The notes under the pieces are model-generated. The model saw only the letters and a list, made by a program, of their open reading frames with translations. It was not told the origin of the DNA and made no database searches. A stretch of 64,000 nt of DNA from Amycolatopsis antarctica (GTDB taxonomy: Bacteria; Actinomycetota; Actinomycetes; Mycobacteriales; Pseudonocardiaceae). The stretch is from assembly GCF_002262875.1 (NCBI RefSeq), contig NZ_NKYE01000007.1:293076-357075 (forward strand), in the 5' to 3' direction. This document shows, piece by piece, positions 51,897 through 58,259 of this stretch (position 1 is the stretch's first letter; each line of letters begins with the position of its first letter). The position numbers and the translations under genes were made by a program.

Positions 51897-53582
51897 TTAC
51901 TGAGAGCCGATCGGCCGCAGGTCCTTGTCGTGCTCGTCGACGTGGTAGTCGGGGCCGGAGGTGGAGTCGGTGCCGTTGACGATCTTCAGCCGCCGGGCGA
52001 TCACGGTGACGATGACGGCCACCACGATGTTGGCGATCAGCGCGATGAAGCCCGGGTAGATCTGCATCATCGAACCGGCGAACGGACGCCAGCCAAAGAT
52101 CGACAGCTTGTCCAGCACCAGCGCCGAGCCACCGAAGTGCTCCTTGCCCGTCTTCGGATTGGGGATGCCGTACAGCATGATGATTCCCCAGCCCATGCCG
52201 ACGGCCCAGCCCGCGATCAGGCCCCAGCGGTGGAACCACCGGGTGTAGAGCGCGATCGCCACCGCGGGCAGGGTCTGCAGGATCAGCACGCCGCCGATCA
52301 GTTGCAGGTCGATGGAGAACTGCGGGTCGATGAAGAGAATGAACGCGACCGCGCCGAACTTGACGATCAGCGAGGCGAGCTTCGCCTGCTTGGCTTCCTG
52401 GCCCGGCGTCGCGTCCTTCTTCAGGTACTCCTTGTAGATGTTGCGCGTCCACAGGTTCGCGGCGGCGATGGACATGATCGCCGCGGGGACCAGTGCGCCG
52501 ATGCCGATCGCGGCGAACGCGATCCCGGCGAACCAGGACGGGAACTGCGTGTCGAACAGAACCGGCACGACGGTGTTCGAGTCTGGTTGCCCGGTTGCGT
52601 TGTTGCTGATCGGTTTGACGCCCGCGGCCAGCGCGACGTAACCGAGCAGCGCGAGCAGACCGAGCAGGAAGGAGTACGCGGGCAGGGCGATCATGTTGCG
52701 CTTGATGACGTTGCGCCCGCGCGAGGCGAGCACACTGGTCAGCGAGTGCGGGTAGAGGAACAGCGCGAGCGCGGAGCCCAGTGCCAGCGTTATGTACTGG
52801 AGCTGGTTGTTGTCCGAGAGCACGATCGAACCGCTCGGCTGCCCCGTCGTCGGGCTCGGCTGCTGCAGTTTCTCCTGGCTGATGTCGAAGATCTCGCCCC
52901 AGCCGCCGAGTTTCGCCGGAAGGTAGATGACGGCGACGATGATCACCAGGTAGATCAGGATGTCCTTGACGAACGCGATCAGCGCGGGTGCCCGCAGCCC
53001 CGACTGGTACGTGTAGACGGCCAGGATGACGAACGCGATCAGCAGCGGCAGGTGGCCGACGATCCCGGTGCCGTTGAGCCCCATCGTCCGTAGTACCGCT
53101 TCGAGGCCGACGAGCTGCAGGGCGATGTACGGCATCGTGGCGATGATTCCGGTGATGGCGATGAGCAGCGCCAGCGTCGGCGAGCCGAAGCGGCCGCGGA
53201 CGAAGTCGGCCGGCGTGACGTAGCCGTGTGCGCGGGAGACCGACCACATGCGCAGCGCGGGCAGGAAGACGATCGGGTAGACGAGCACGGTGTAGGGCAG
53301 GGCGTAGAAGCCGATCGCGCCGGCGCCGAAGACCAGAGCGGGCACGGCGACGAAGGTGTACGCCGTGTAGAGGTCACCGCCGAGCAGGAACCAGGTGATC
53401 CACGAACCGAACTTGCGTCCGCCGAGGCCCCACTCGTCGAGGTGGTCGAGGTTGGCCGCGGACTTCCACTTCGAGGCCAGGAAACCCATCACCGTCACCA
53501 GCCCGAAGAGCAGGCCGAAGATGATCAGCTCCGTCCACTGCAGACCGGAGCCGGGCGCCTGCGCCAGAACCTGGTTCGTCAA
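51897..53582 (-). CDS. Sodium/solute symporter, monocarboxylate uptake (MctP-like)
   Basis: A 561-residue membrane protein with about 13 hydrophobic segments, of the SSS family. Landmarks are 'GFLASKWKSAANLDHLDEWG', then 'LGGDLYTAYTFVAVPALVF' (a typical SSS loop), 'ADFVRGRFGSPTLALLIAI', and 'AAIGIGALVPAAIMSIAAAN' near residue 365, the conserved sodium-site helix. The group takes up pyruvate, lactate, acetate or similar acids. The start is TTG 53582, overlapping the stop of the DUF3311 gene as TTGA, so the two are coupled. The C terminus is a short cytosolic tail. Confidence 0.88.
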   Translation of the reverse strand: MTNQVLAQAPGSGLQWTELIIFGLLFGLVTVMGFLASKWKSAANLDHLDEWGLGGRKFGSWITWFLLGGDLYTAYTFVAVPALVFGAGAIGFYALPYTVLVYPIVFLPALRMWSVSRAHGYVTPADFVRGRFGSPTLALLIAITGIIATMPYIALQLVGLEAVLRTMGLNGTGIVGHLPLLIAFVILAVYTYQSGLRAPALIAFVKDILIYLVIIVAVIYLPAKLGGWGEIFDISQEKLQQPSPTTGQPSGSIVLSDNNQLQYITLALGSALALFLYPHSLTSVLASRGRNVIKRNMIALPAYSFLLGLLALLGYVALAAGVKPISNNATGQPDSNTVVPVLFDTQFPSWFAGIAFAAIGIGALVPAAIMSIAAANLWTRNIYKEYLKKDATPGQEAKQAKLASLIVKFGAVAFILFIDPQFSIDLQLIGGVLILQTLPAVAIALYTRWFHRWGLIAGWAVGMGWGIIMLYGIPNPKTGKEHFGGSALVLDKLSIFGWRPFAGSMMQIYPGFIALIANIVVAVIVTVIARRLKIVNGTDSTSGPDYHVDEHDKDLRPIGSQ

Positions 53583-53854
53583 CGGGTTTCTCCCTCGTCC
53601 AGGTCGTCCACGGAGAGCTTGTCGGCACCGGTGGTCGTCGGCTTGTCCCTGGTCATCACATAGACGATGCCGACGCAGAGCACGCCGACCACGACGAACG
53701 CGAGCTGGAACCAGTAGAAGAACGGCAGGCCGATGAGCCGGGGTCGGTCGCTGTTGAACAACGGCGTCACCAGGATCGCGAGCGGGATCAGCAGGATCAG
53801 GTTCCACGGGCTGTAGCGCAGTCCCGTGACCTTCCCGGCGGCCTTGCCAGACAT
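53579..53854 (-). CDS. DUF3311 small membrane partner of the symporter
   Basis: A 91-residue protein with two hydrophobic helices ('WNLILLIPLAILVTPLFN' and 'FYWFQLAFVVVGVLCVGIVY') and an acidic C terminus. DUF3311 proteins are regularly encoded just before an SSS symporter, as with the small MctB-type subunits, and are needed for transport. Its stop overlaps the symporter TTG. Confidence 0.88.
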   Translation of the reverse strand: MSGKAAGKVTGLRYSPWNLILLIPLAILVTPLFNSDRPRLIGLPFFYWFQLAFVVVGVLCVGIVYVMTRDKPTTTGADKLSVDDLDEGETR

Positions 53855-54018
53855 GCGGACTCACCCGTTCCCTGTGTCACCCGGCGGTAATGCCGCGTTG
53901 ACCCTAGAACCTGCGGTCCGCGCCCGTCACGCCCTGTGCGTATCGATTCGATCTCCGACATCGCCCAGCAGAAGGTCGTTCGCGTAGGTAAAGAACTCTC
54001 GGTACCTACCAATGGCCG

Positions 54019-54038
54019 GTTGTCCACCGTCGGACAAC
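54019..54038. promoter_or_regulatory. Inverted repeat in the symporter/peptidase divergent region
   Basis: GTTGTCC (54019-54025) and GGACAAC (54032-54038) are perfect arms six bases apart in the 294-base gap. It is a possible operator for either side; no regulator gene is adjacent. Confidence 0.35.
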
Positions 54039-54148
54039 GGGGATATGTATTCCCTACGCCGTGGGCGCGAAGACGGCGTTTTCCGAGGTCGAGGGCGTGA
54101 ATCAGACGATTCAGACCTCTTACTACAAATCGAAAAAGAGGCAACATC

Positions 54149-55759
54149 ATGCGAAGACTGCGTCTCGCCGTGGTGATTCCGGCAGTCGCGGGGGGCTTGC
54201 TGGCCGGGATCACGCCGGCACTCGCGAACCCCGCTCCGGCGACCACACCGCCGCTCAACTCCACCGACATCCCCGCTCGTTACGCCGACCAGGTGCTCGA
54301 CTGGCATCCCTGCGCGGGCGACGAGCTGCCCGCCCCGCCGCCGCCCGGTGCCGAGGGCATCGAGTGCGCCACGTTCGTCACGCCGCGCGACTGGGAGCGC
54401 CCGGACGACCGGCAGGACCTCTCCATCGCGATCAGCAGGCTGAAGGCGACCGGGGAGTCGACCGCCAGCGTGGTGACCAACCCGGGAGGCCCCGGCGCCC
54501 CCGGCCGCAGCTTTCCCGCGCGCATGCGTAACCAGCCGAAGCTGCGCGAGCACCAGGACATCATCGGTCTCGACCCGCGCGGCACGGGCAAGAGCACGAA
54601 CATCACCTGTGGCAACGCGATCGGCACCGGCGGCGAACTCGACCCGCGTGACCGCGCCCCGCAGAACCTCAACCTGATCCTGGACGCGACGAAGTACGCG
54701 GCCAACTCCTGCCAGACGCAGTCCGGCGAGCTCGGCCCGTTGATCAACACCTTCCAGACCGTCTCGGACATCGATCTGCTGCGGGTGCTGCTCGGCCGCG
54801 ACAAGATCAACTGGATCGGCTACTCGGCGGGTACCTGGCTCGGCGCGCACTACGCGCAGCAGTTCCCGGACCGCGCGGACAAGTTCGTCCTCGACTCGGC
54901 CACCGAGTTCACCACCACCTGGCAGAAGTCGTTCGACTGGCAGCCGCTCGGCTTCGAGCGCCGCTGGCGCGAGGACTTCCTGCCGTGGATGGCGCAGTAC
55001 GACTCGACGTACCACTGGGGCACCACCGGTGAGGCGGCCCGGCAGACCTTCGAGCAGGTCCGCTACGCGCTGACCCGTAACCCGGTCGACGTCGACGGCG
55101 AGACCGTCGGCCCGAACGAGCTGGACGGCTACATCGCCGGCCAGATCTACAGCAAGAAGTCGTTCCCGGCGCTGGCCGAGTACCTGGTGAACGTCCGCAC
55201 GCTCACCGAGGGCGGCGCTCCCGAGCAGGCGAAGGCGCAGGCGCGTGCGCTGGTCAAGCCGACCGTTCCGGAATCGAAGATCACCGGACCGCGTTCGCTG
55301 TACGTCCCGGTGGACTACGAGGACGCCTACGACGCCAGCTTCTGGACGATCCCCTGCAACGAGGGGCCGTGGACCGGCAACCGCAGCTCCGTGGTCAAGC
55401 AGTCGCAGGACCTCATCGACAGGGACCTGCCGCTGCTGGGCGCGGGCTGGCTGATCCAGCCGTGCATCTTCTGGCAGAACGAGCCGCGCCCGCTGCCCGC
55501 GCTGACCGGCAAGGGCGTGTCCCCGGTGCTGATCGTCCAGTCGACGCACGACCCGGCGACGCCGTTCGAGGGGGCCAGTCGTGCGCACGCCGCGTTCGAG
55601 AACTCGCGGATGCTGACCGTCACCAATGAGGGTGACCACGGCCTGTACGCCGGCGGCAACGCGGGTGTGGACAACGTCGTGGAGCAGTACCTCGTCGACG
55701 GGGTCGTGCCGGAGGACCAGAGCGTCCCCGGCATGCCGCTGCCGACGCCGGCTCCGTAG
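54149..55759 (+). CDS. Secreted S33-family tripeptidyl-aminopeptidase-like hydrolase
   Basis: A 536-residue exported alpha/beta hydrolase. The signal peptide covers residues about 1-26 ('LAVVIPAVAGGLLAGITPAL', cleavage near ALA-N). The family motifs are 'VVTNPGGPGAPG' (oxyanion region) near residue 110, 'DIIGLDPRGTGKS' near 138, nucleophile Ser in 'NWIGYSAGTWLGAHY' near 228, Asp in 'VQSTHDPATPFEGA' near 468, and His in 'NEGDHGLYAGG' near 496. Four or more Cys suggest disulfides. Streptomyces relatives remove tripeptides from secreted proteins. A strong terminator follows. Confidence 0.92.
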   Translation: MRRLRLAVVIPAVAGGLLAGITPALANPAPATTPPLNSTDIPARYADQVLDWHPCAGDELPAPPPPGAEGIECATFVTPRDWERPDDRQDLSIAISRLKATGESTASVVTNPGGPGAPGRSFPARMRNQPKLREHQDIIGLDPRGTGKSTNITCGNAIGTGGELDPRDRAPQNLNLILDATKYAANSCQTQSGELGPLINTFQTVSDIDLLRVLLGRDKINWIGYSAGTWLGAHYAQQFPDRADKFVLDSATEFTTTWQKSFDWQPLGFERRWREDFLPWMAQYDSTYHWGTTGEAARQTFEQVRYALTRNPVDVDGETVGPNELDGYIAGQIYSKKSFPALAEYLVNVRTLTEGGAPEQAKAQARALVKPTVPESKITGPRSLYVPVDYEDAYDASFWTIPCNEGPWTGNRSSVVKQSQDLIDRDLPLLGAGWLIQPCIFWQNEPRPLPALTGKGVSPVLIVQSTHDPATPFEGASRAHAAFENSRMLTVTNEGDHGLYAGGNAGVDNVVEQYLVDGVVPEDQSVPGMPLPTPAP

Positions 55760-55787
55760 GCCCGGGCTCACCCGGTCCGACCTCGCA

Positions 55788-55823
55788 GACGACCCCGCCG
55801 CGTTTCGGCTCGGCGGGGTCGTC
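55788..55823 (+). terminator. Terminator of the S33 hydrolase gene
   Basis: GACGACCCCGCCG (55788-55800) pairs perfectly with CGGCGGGGTCGTC (55811-55823) over a 10-base loop, 28 bases after the stop codon. There is no T run after it. Confidence 0.8.
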
Positions 55824-55929
55824 CGCGTTCAGGGGCCGTTCGGCGTCGTTTCGCCGCTGCGTTCCCCTGGGGTTCCGGTGCGTCGTGGTCACCCCGGCGT
55901 GGTCCCCGTTCTCGGTAGGACGCGCACTT

Positions 55930-55967
55930 TCCACAGGCTGTGCACAGAGTTGTCCACAGCCTGTGGA
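55930..55967. repeat. Perfect 13-bp inverted repeat containing a DnaA-type box
   Basis: TCCACAGGCTGTG (55930-55942) and CACAGCCTGTGGA (55955-55967) are perfect arms 12 bases apart. Inside lies TTGTCCACA (55950-55958), the DnaA-box consensus of high-GC actinobacteria. It could titrate DnaA or be a regulator site for the XRE gene. It is not an origin, since neither clustered boxes nor dnaA/dnaN are present. Confidence 0.6.
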
Positions 55968-56019
55968 GCAATGTCCCGCCCATTCGCCTTACCCAGCGCG
56001 AACCGGTATACCTATAACG

Positions 56020-56074
56020 CGCAATTCGTCGACATATTGCGGTGGCACGGAGCGCAATATGGCGACGTATTGCG
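56020..56074. repeat. GTCGAC-centred palindromic repeat, pair
   Basis: Copies at 56020-56041 (CGAATTGCG variant, reverse) and 56053-56074 (one change, GGCGAC centre) are 33 bp start-to-start. The 11-bp spacer is GTGGCACGGAG. The second copy ends 43 bases before the XRE gene ATG, so this pair is the one best placed to act on a promoter. Confidence 0.88.
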
Positions 56075-56117
56075 GTGGGGGTGGGCAGTGGGGGGTGGCG
56101 GTATTAGTATTGGGCGC

Positions 56118-56384
56118 ATGGTGCGAGTGCCGTTGAGCCAAGCCGAACGTCAACGTGGCGAGCGGCTGGGCACCGTGCTGCGCAGGGCGCGGGGTGACCG
56201 CAGCATGGTCGACGTCGCCGCGCAGGCCGGGATCTCGGTGGAGACGCTCCGCAAGATCGAGACCGGCCGCATCCCGACGCCCGCGTTCTTCACCGTCGCC
56301 GCGATCGCCGACGCCGTCGCCCTGCCGCTGGACCTGTTGCGCAGCGCCGTCGACACCACCGGCGCCGCCCCAGCCCCCGCCTAG
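56118..56384 (+). CDS. Small XRE-family DNA-binding protein
   Basis: An 88-residue protein, almost wholly one helix-turn-helix domain: 'RGERLGTVLRRARGDRSMVD' then 'VAAQAGISVETLRKIETGRI' and 'PTPAFFTVAAIADAVALPLD'. There is no ligand domain. A TAGTAT -10 ends seven bases before the ATG, so the mRNA is probably leaderless. A repeat pair and the DnaA-box repeat lie upstream. It borders the AT-rich island with the ribonuclease genes, and could regulate it; this is inference. It is itself of normal high GC. Confidence 0.88.
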   Translation: MVRVPLSQAERQRGERLGTVLRRARGDRSMVDVAAQAGISVETLRKIETGRIPTPAFFTVAAIADAVALPLDLLRSAVDTTGAAPAPA

Positions 56385-56745
56385 CCCGGCCGGATCTTCG
56401 CGGCGCGCAAACGTGGTACGAGATGTTCGTCGGACCACCGACATGCTTTCGGGATTAACGCCAATAAATGGCTGTTCTCTGAGTGCACTTTGCACACCGC
56501 AGTTCGCCGCCGTAAAGCTGTTGGAAAACTATTCACCTGGTTGGCGGGTAGGCGCTTTAGTCTCCACATGCATAAAATATTGTGACTTGGGAGGGGTGTT
56601 GTGTAGCCATGCATTTCAACTGCGGGAACTATCTATGTAACCCTTCGGCGGTGTGGCATCGGGGTCTGCTTGCCTGAGTGGGTCATCAAATGAGTGATCT
56701 TGCAGTTTGCAAAGTTAGATAGATCTGTACATCTCAGGGGGTAAT
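56385..56745. other. AT-richer non-coding region before the secreted-protein island
   Basis: About 360 bases of sequence clearly less GC-rich than the surroundings, beginning soon after the XRE gene stop. A 65-codon frame starting near 56443 is open, but has poor codon use and no ribosome site, so I do not call it. TTGCA-GTT-TGCAA (56700-56712) is a small palindrome in the likely promoter of the next gene. Confidence 0.5.
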
Positions 56746-57072
56746 ATGAAGCGAAAAATTTTTGGTTTCGTGTTTGCGCTTATGGCGGCAGTAGCAGGAA
56801 CTGTAAGCATTTCGGGAAACGCCACTGCAGAAGAAGTGTCAACGTTGGCTCGCGTTCCAGTGCCACCGCCGCCGTGCGTCAGGGCCGAGTTGAGAGAAGG
56901 CGCGGTCTACGACACGGTCTATGTATATAATGATTGCGCGGCTACGCAGCGGGTCGTAGTTCTCGTCGGGTTTGGATTCGACAGCATCTGTCTGCAAATC
57001 GCCGCAGGCTCATCGCAGTATCATGAGTATAATAGCGCGGTTGCTCAGTTCGATGGGCTTGAGGCTTGCTAA
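56746..57072 (+). CDS. Tendamistat-like secreted alpha-amylase inhibitor
   Basis: A 108-residue exported protein. The signal peptide covers residues about 1-28 ('MKRKIFGFVFALMAAVAGTV' onward, cleavage near TA-EE). The mature part has exactly four Cys at 44, 64, 82 and 108. Known tendamistat has Cys 11, 27, 45 and 73; the middle spacing of 18 is identical, and the others are close (20 against 16, 26 against 28). Shared local patterns are 'PPPPCV', 'DCAATQRVVVLV' (tendamistat 'GCAQTVTVKVV'), 'ICLQIAAGS' (against 'LCYAVAPGQ') and 'LEAC' at the end. The inhibitory Trp-Arg-Tyr triplet is not conserved, so the target may differ. AGGGGG precedes the ATG. The gene is low in GC. Confidence 0.7.
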   Translation: MKRKIFGFVFALMAAVAGTVSISGNATAEEVSTLARVPVPPPPCVRAELREGAVYDTVYVYNDCAATQRVVVLVGFGFDSICLQIAAGSSQYHEYNSAVAQFDGLEAC

Positions 57073-57137
57073 CTCTATAGCGAATTTTTGCACTTTGCAG
57101 ATCGAAATTCAGGTCAATCGCGGGAGATTTGATAAGT

Positions 57138-57554
57138 ATGGGTATAATTATGCGTCGTGTAACAGTAGCGCTTTGTGGAGCGCTATCGATCTTTGCTTTA
57201 ACGACTTCTGCTCACGCGTCCGAGGCGACCCCCCTGTCGCCCGAACGAGCGGTCGTGAGCGCAAACTGTAGCCCAGGCGTGCAACCGCAGGACTGTAATG
57301 CGGCAGCTTTCGTCTATAATTACGCTTTAAGTCATAATTTTAATGGTCCGCCTAATCACAAAGCGCATCCGTACGGCAATACGGATGGACAGTTGCCTGC
57401 GGGAGGAGATTACATCACCTACGATATATACGTCACAACTCCGCGGTCCGATCAGCGGATCGTGATCGATAAAAATAATCCTTCAGGCAATTCCTGGTAT
57501 ACCCATGACCATTATGAACCCGGTAGTTTTTATCAGTTTTTTTTGGTGGCATAA
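57138..57554 (+). CDS. Secreted barnase/RNase Sa-like ribonuclease
   Basis: A 138-residue exported protein. The signal peptide covers residues about 1-27. The core aligns with microbial guanyl ribonucleases. The base-recognition loop 'YGNTDGQLPAG' (residues 79-89) matches barnase 'FSNREGKLPG'. 'YDIYVTTPRSDQRIVI' (95-110) matches the strand with catalytic Glu and Arg, and 'YTHDHYEPGSFYQF' (121-134) matches barnase 'TTDHYQTF' with the catalytic His (H125). Arg 107 and His 125 are kept, but catalytic Glu is Asp (D96), and the guanine-binding Glu is also Asp. Two Cys (44, 53) may pair. The start may be ATG 57138, TTG 57129 or ATG 57150. The barstar-like gene follows after two bases. Confidence 0.78.
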   Translation: MGIIMRRVTVALCGALSIFALTTSAHASEATPLSPERAVVSANCSPGVQPQDCNAAAFVYNYALSHNFNGPPNHKAHPYGNTDGQLPAGGDYITYDIYVTTPRSDQRIVIDKNNPSGNSWYTHDHYEPGSFYQFFLVA

Positions 57555-57556
57555 AT

Positions 57557-58096
57557 ATGTCCGCATTTGAGTCAGATTCTGATCGCACTCATCCGTTTGA
57601 CTTCCTGATTATCCAAGATAAATTTATTTCGTTATTCTCTGATGCGGATTTTCTCGCTGCCACCGTGGCGCGACTTGATGCGCTGGGCTATCAACTGGTC
57701 GTGTTGGATGCAGCGCTCTGGATGGATTCTGGTGCTGTCTGTCGAGATTTTGCTGTTGCCCTAGGGTTTCCCCGCCAGGATGAGCGCAGTCTGGACGCTC
57801 TGGAGGACTACTTTTACGATGTGGCTGCCAGAGAGTACGGCGACCCGAATGCTACAGGTCTCGCGGTGGTTCTGGAGCACTACGACCAGTTTGCCCATGC
57901 GGACCCCTCGATCGCCCAGGCGCTACTGAGTTTGTTTGCTAGGACGGCTCGTAGAGGTTCTCTGCTAGGGCATCGAATGATGTGTCTTGTGCACACGGAT
58001 GATACCGAATTGTCGTTTCCCTCGATCTATGAGGTGCCGATTCAGTGGGCGAGCGGGTTCTGGCCATACTCTGAGGAGTCGCAACTGTCAGAGTAA
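57557..58096 (+). CDS. Barstar-like ribonuclease inhibitor (immunity protein)
   Basis: A 179-residue cytosolic protein with no signal peptide. Its C-terminal part matches barstar: 'LGFPRQDERSLDALEDYFYD' (residues 69-88) aligns with barstar 'LPEYYGENLDALWDCL', keeping both acidic contacts (D80 and D84, equal to barstar D35 and D39). 'GLAVVLEHYDQFAHADP', then 'LLSLFARTARR' follow the rest of the fold. It is about twice as long as barstar (90 residues), with an extra N-terminal region. The ATG lies two bases after the ribonuclease stop, so it is made together with the enzyme and protects the cell before secretion. A 19-bp stem terminator follows. Confidence 0.8.
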   Translation: MSAFESDSDRTHPFDFLIIQDKFISLFSDADFLAATVARLDALGYQLVVLDAALWMDSGAVCRDFAVALGFPRQDERSLDALEDYFYDVAAREYGDPNATGLAVVLEHYDQFAHADPSIAQALLSLFARTARRGSLLGHRMMCLVHTDDTELSFPSIYEVPIQWASGFWPYSEESQLSE

Positions 58097-58114
58097 ATTT
58101 TTATACCGGATCGA

Positions 58115-58173
58115 TTCTGCAGGCTACGCGGTTTGCGCTTGGCTGGCCAGTGTCAACCGCGTAGCCTGCAGAA
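58115..58173 (+). terminator. Long hairpin ending the ribonuclease island
   Basis: TTCTGCAGGCTACGCGGTT (58115-58133) pairs perfectly over 19 bp with its complement at 58155-58173, with a 21-base loop. It is followed by AACTTTT. It lies 18 bases after the barstar-like stop. The arms are unusually long, so it could also be the remnant of an insertion. Confidence 0.8.
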
Positions 58174-58259
58174 AACTTTTGATTGACGTTGAACTGCAAA
58201 TCTGACGGCCAGGTTCTTGATTTAATTTGCAACAGTATCGGCCCGAGCTGAGGACTCTA

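Larger units (their letters stand above)
55760..56117. other. Intergenic region with terminator, DnaA-box-like repeat and palindrome pair
   Basis: A 358-base gap. In order it holds the S33 gene terminator (55788-55823), an inverted repeat with a DnaA-type box (55930-55967), a GTCGAC-centred repeat pair (56020-56074), and a TAGTAT -10 (56105-56110) right before the XRE gene ATG. I see no gene in it. Confidence 0.6.

Noticed and set aside
55950..55958. Replication origin at the DnaA-type box
   Set aside because: There is only one perfect box and no dnaA, dnaN or cluster of boxes nearby.
4147..56074. The GTCGAC-centred repeats as ParB parS sites or plain terminators
   Set aside because: They do not resemble the known parS palindrome. 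They lack T runs, and some lie upstream of genes rather than at 3' ends, so termination cannot be the only role.
56443..56640. A 65-codon frame in the AT-rich region before the inhibitor gene
   Set aside because: It has no ribosome site, no signal peptide and poor codon use; it is more likely non-coding.
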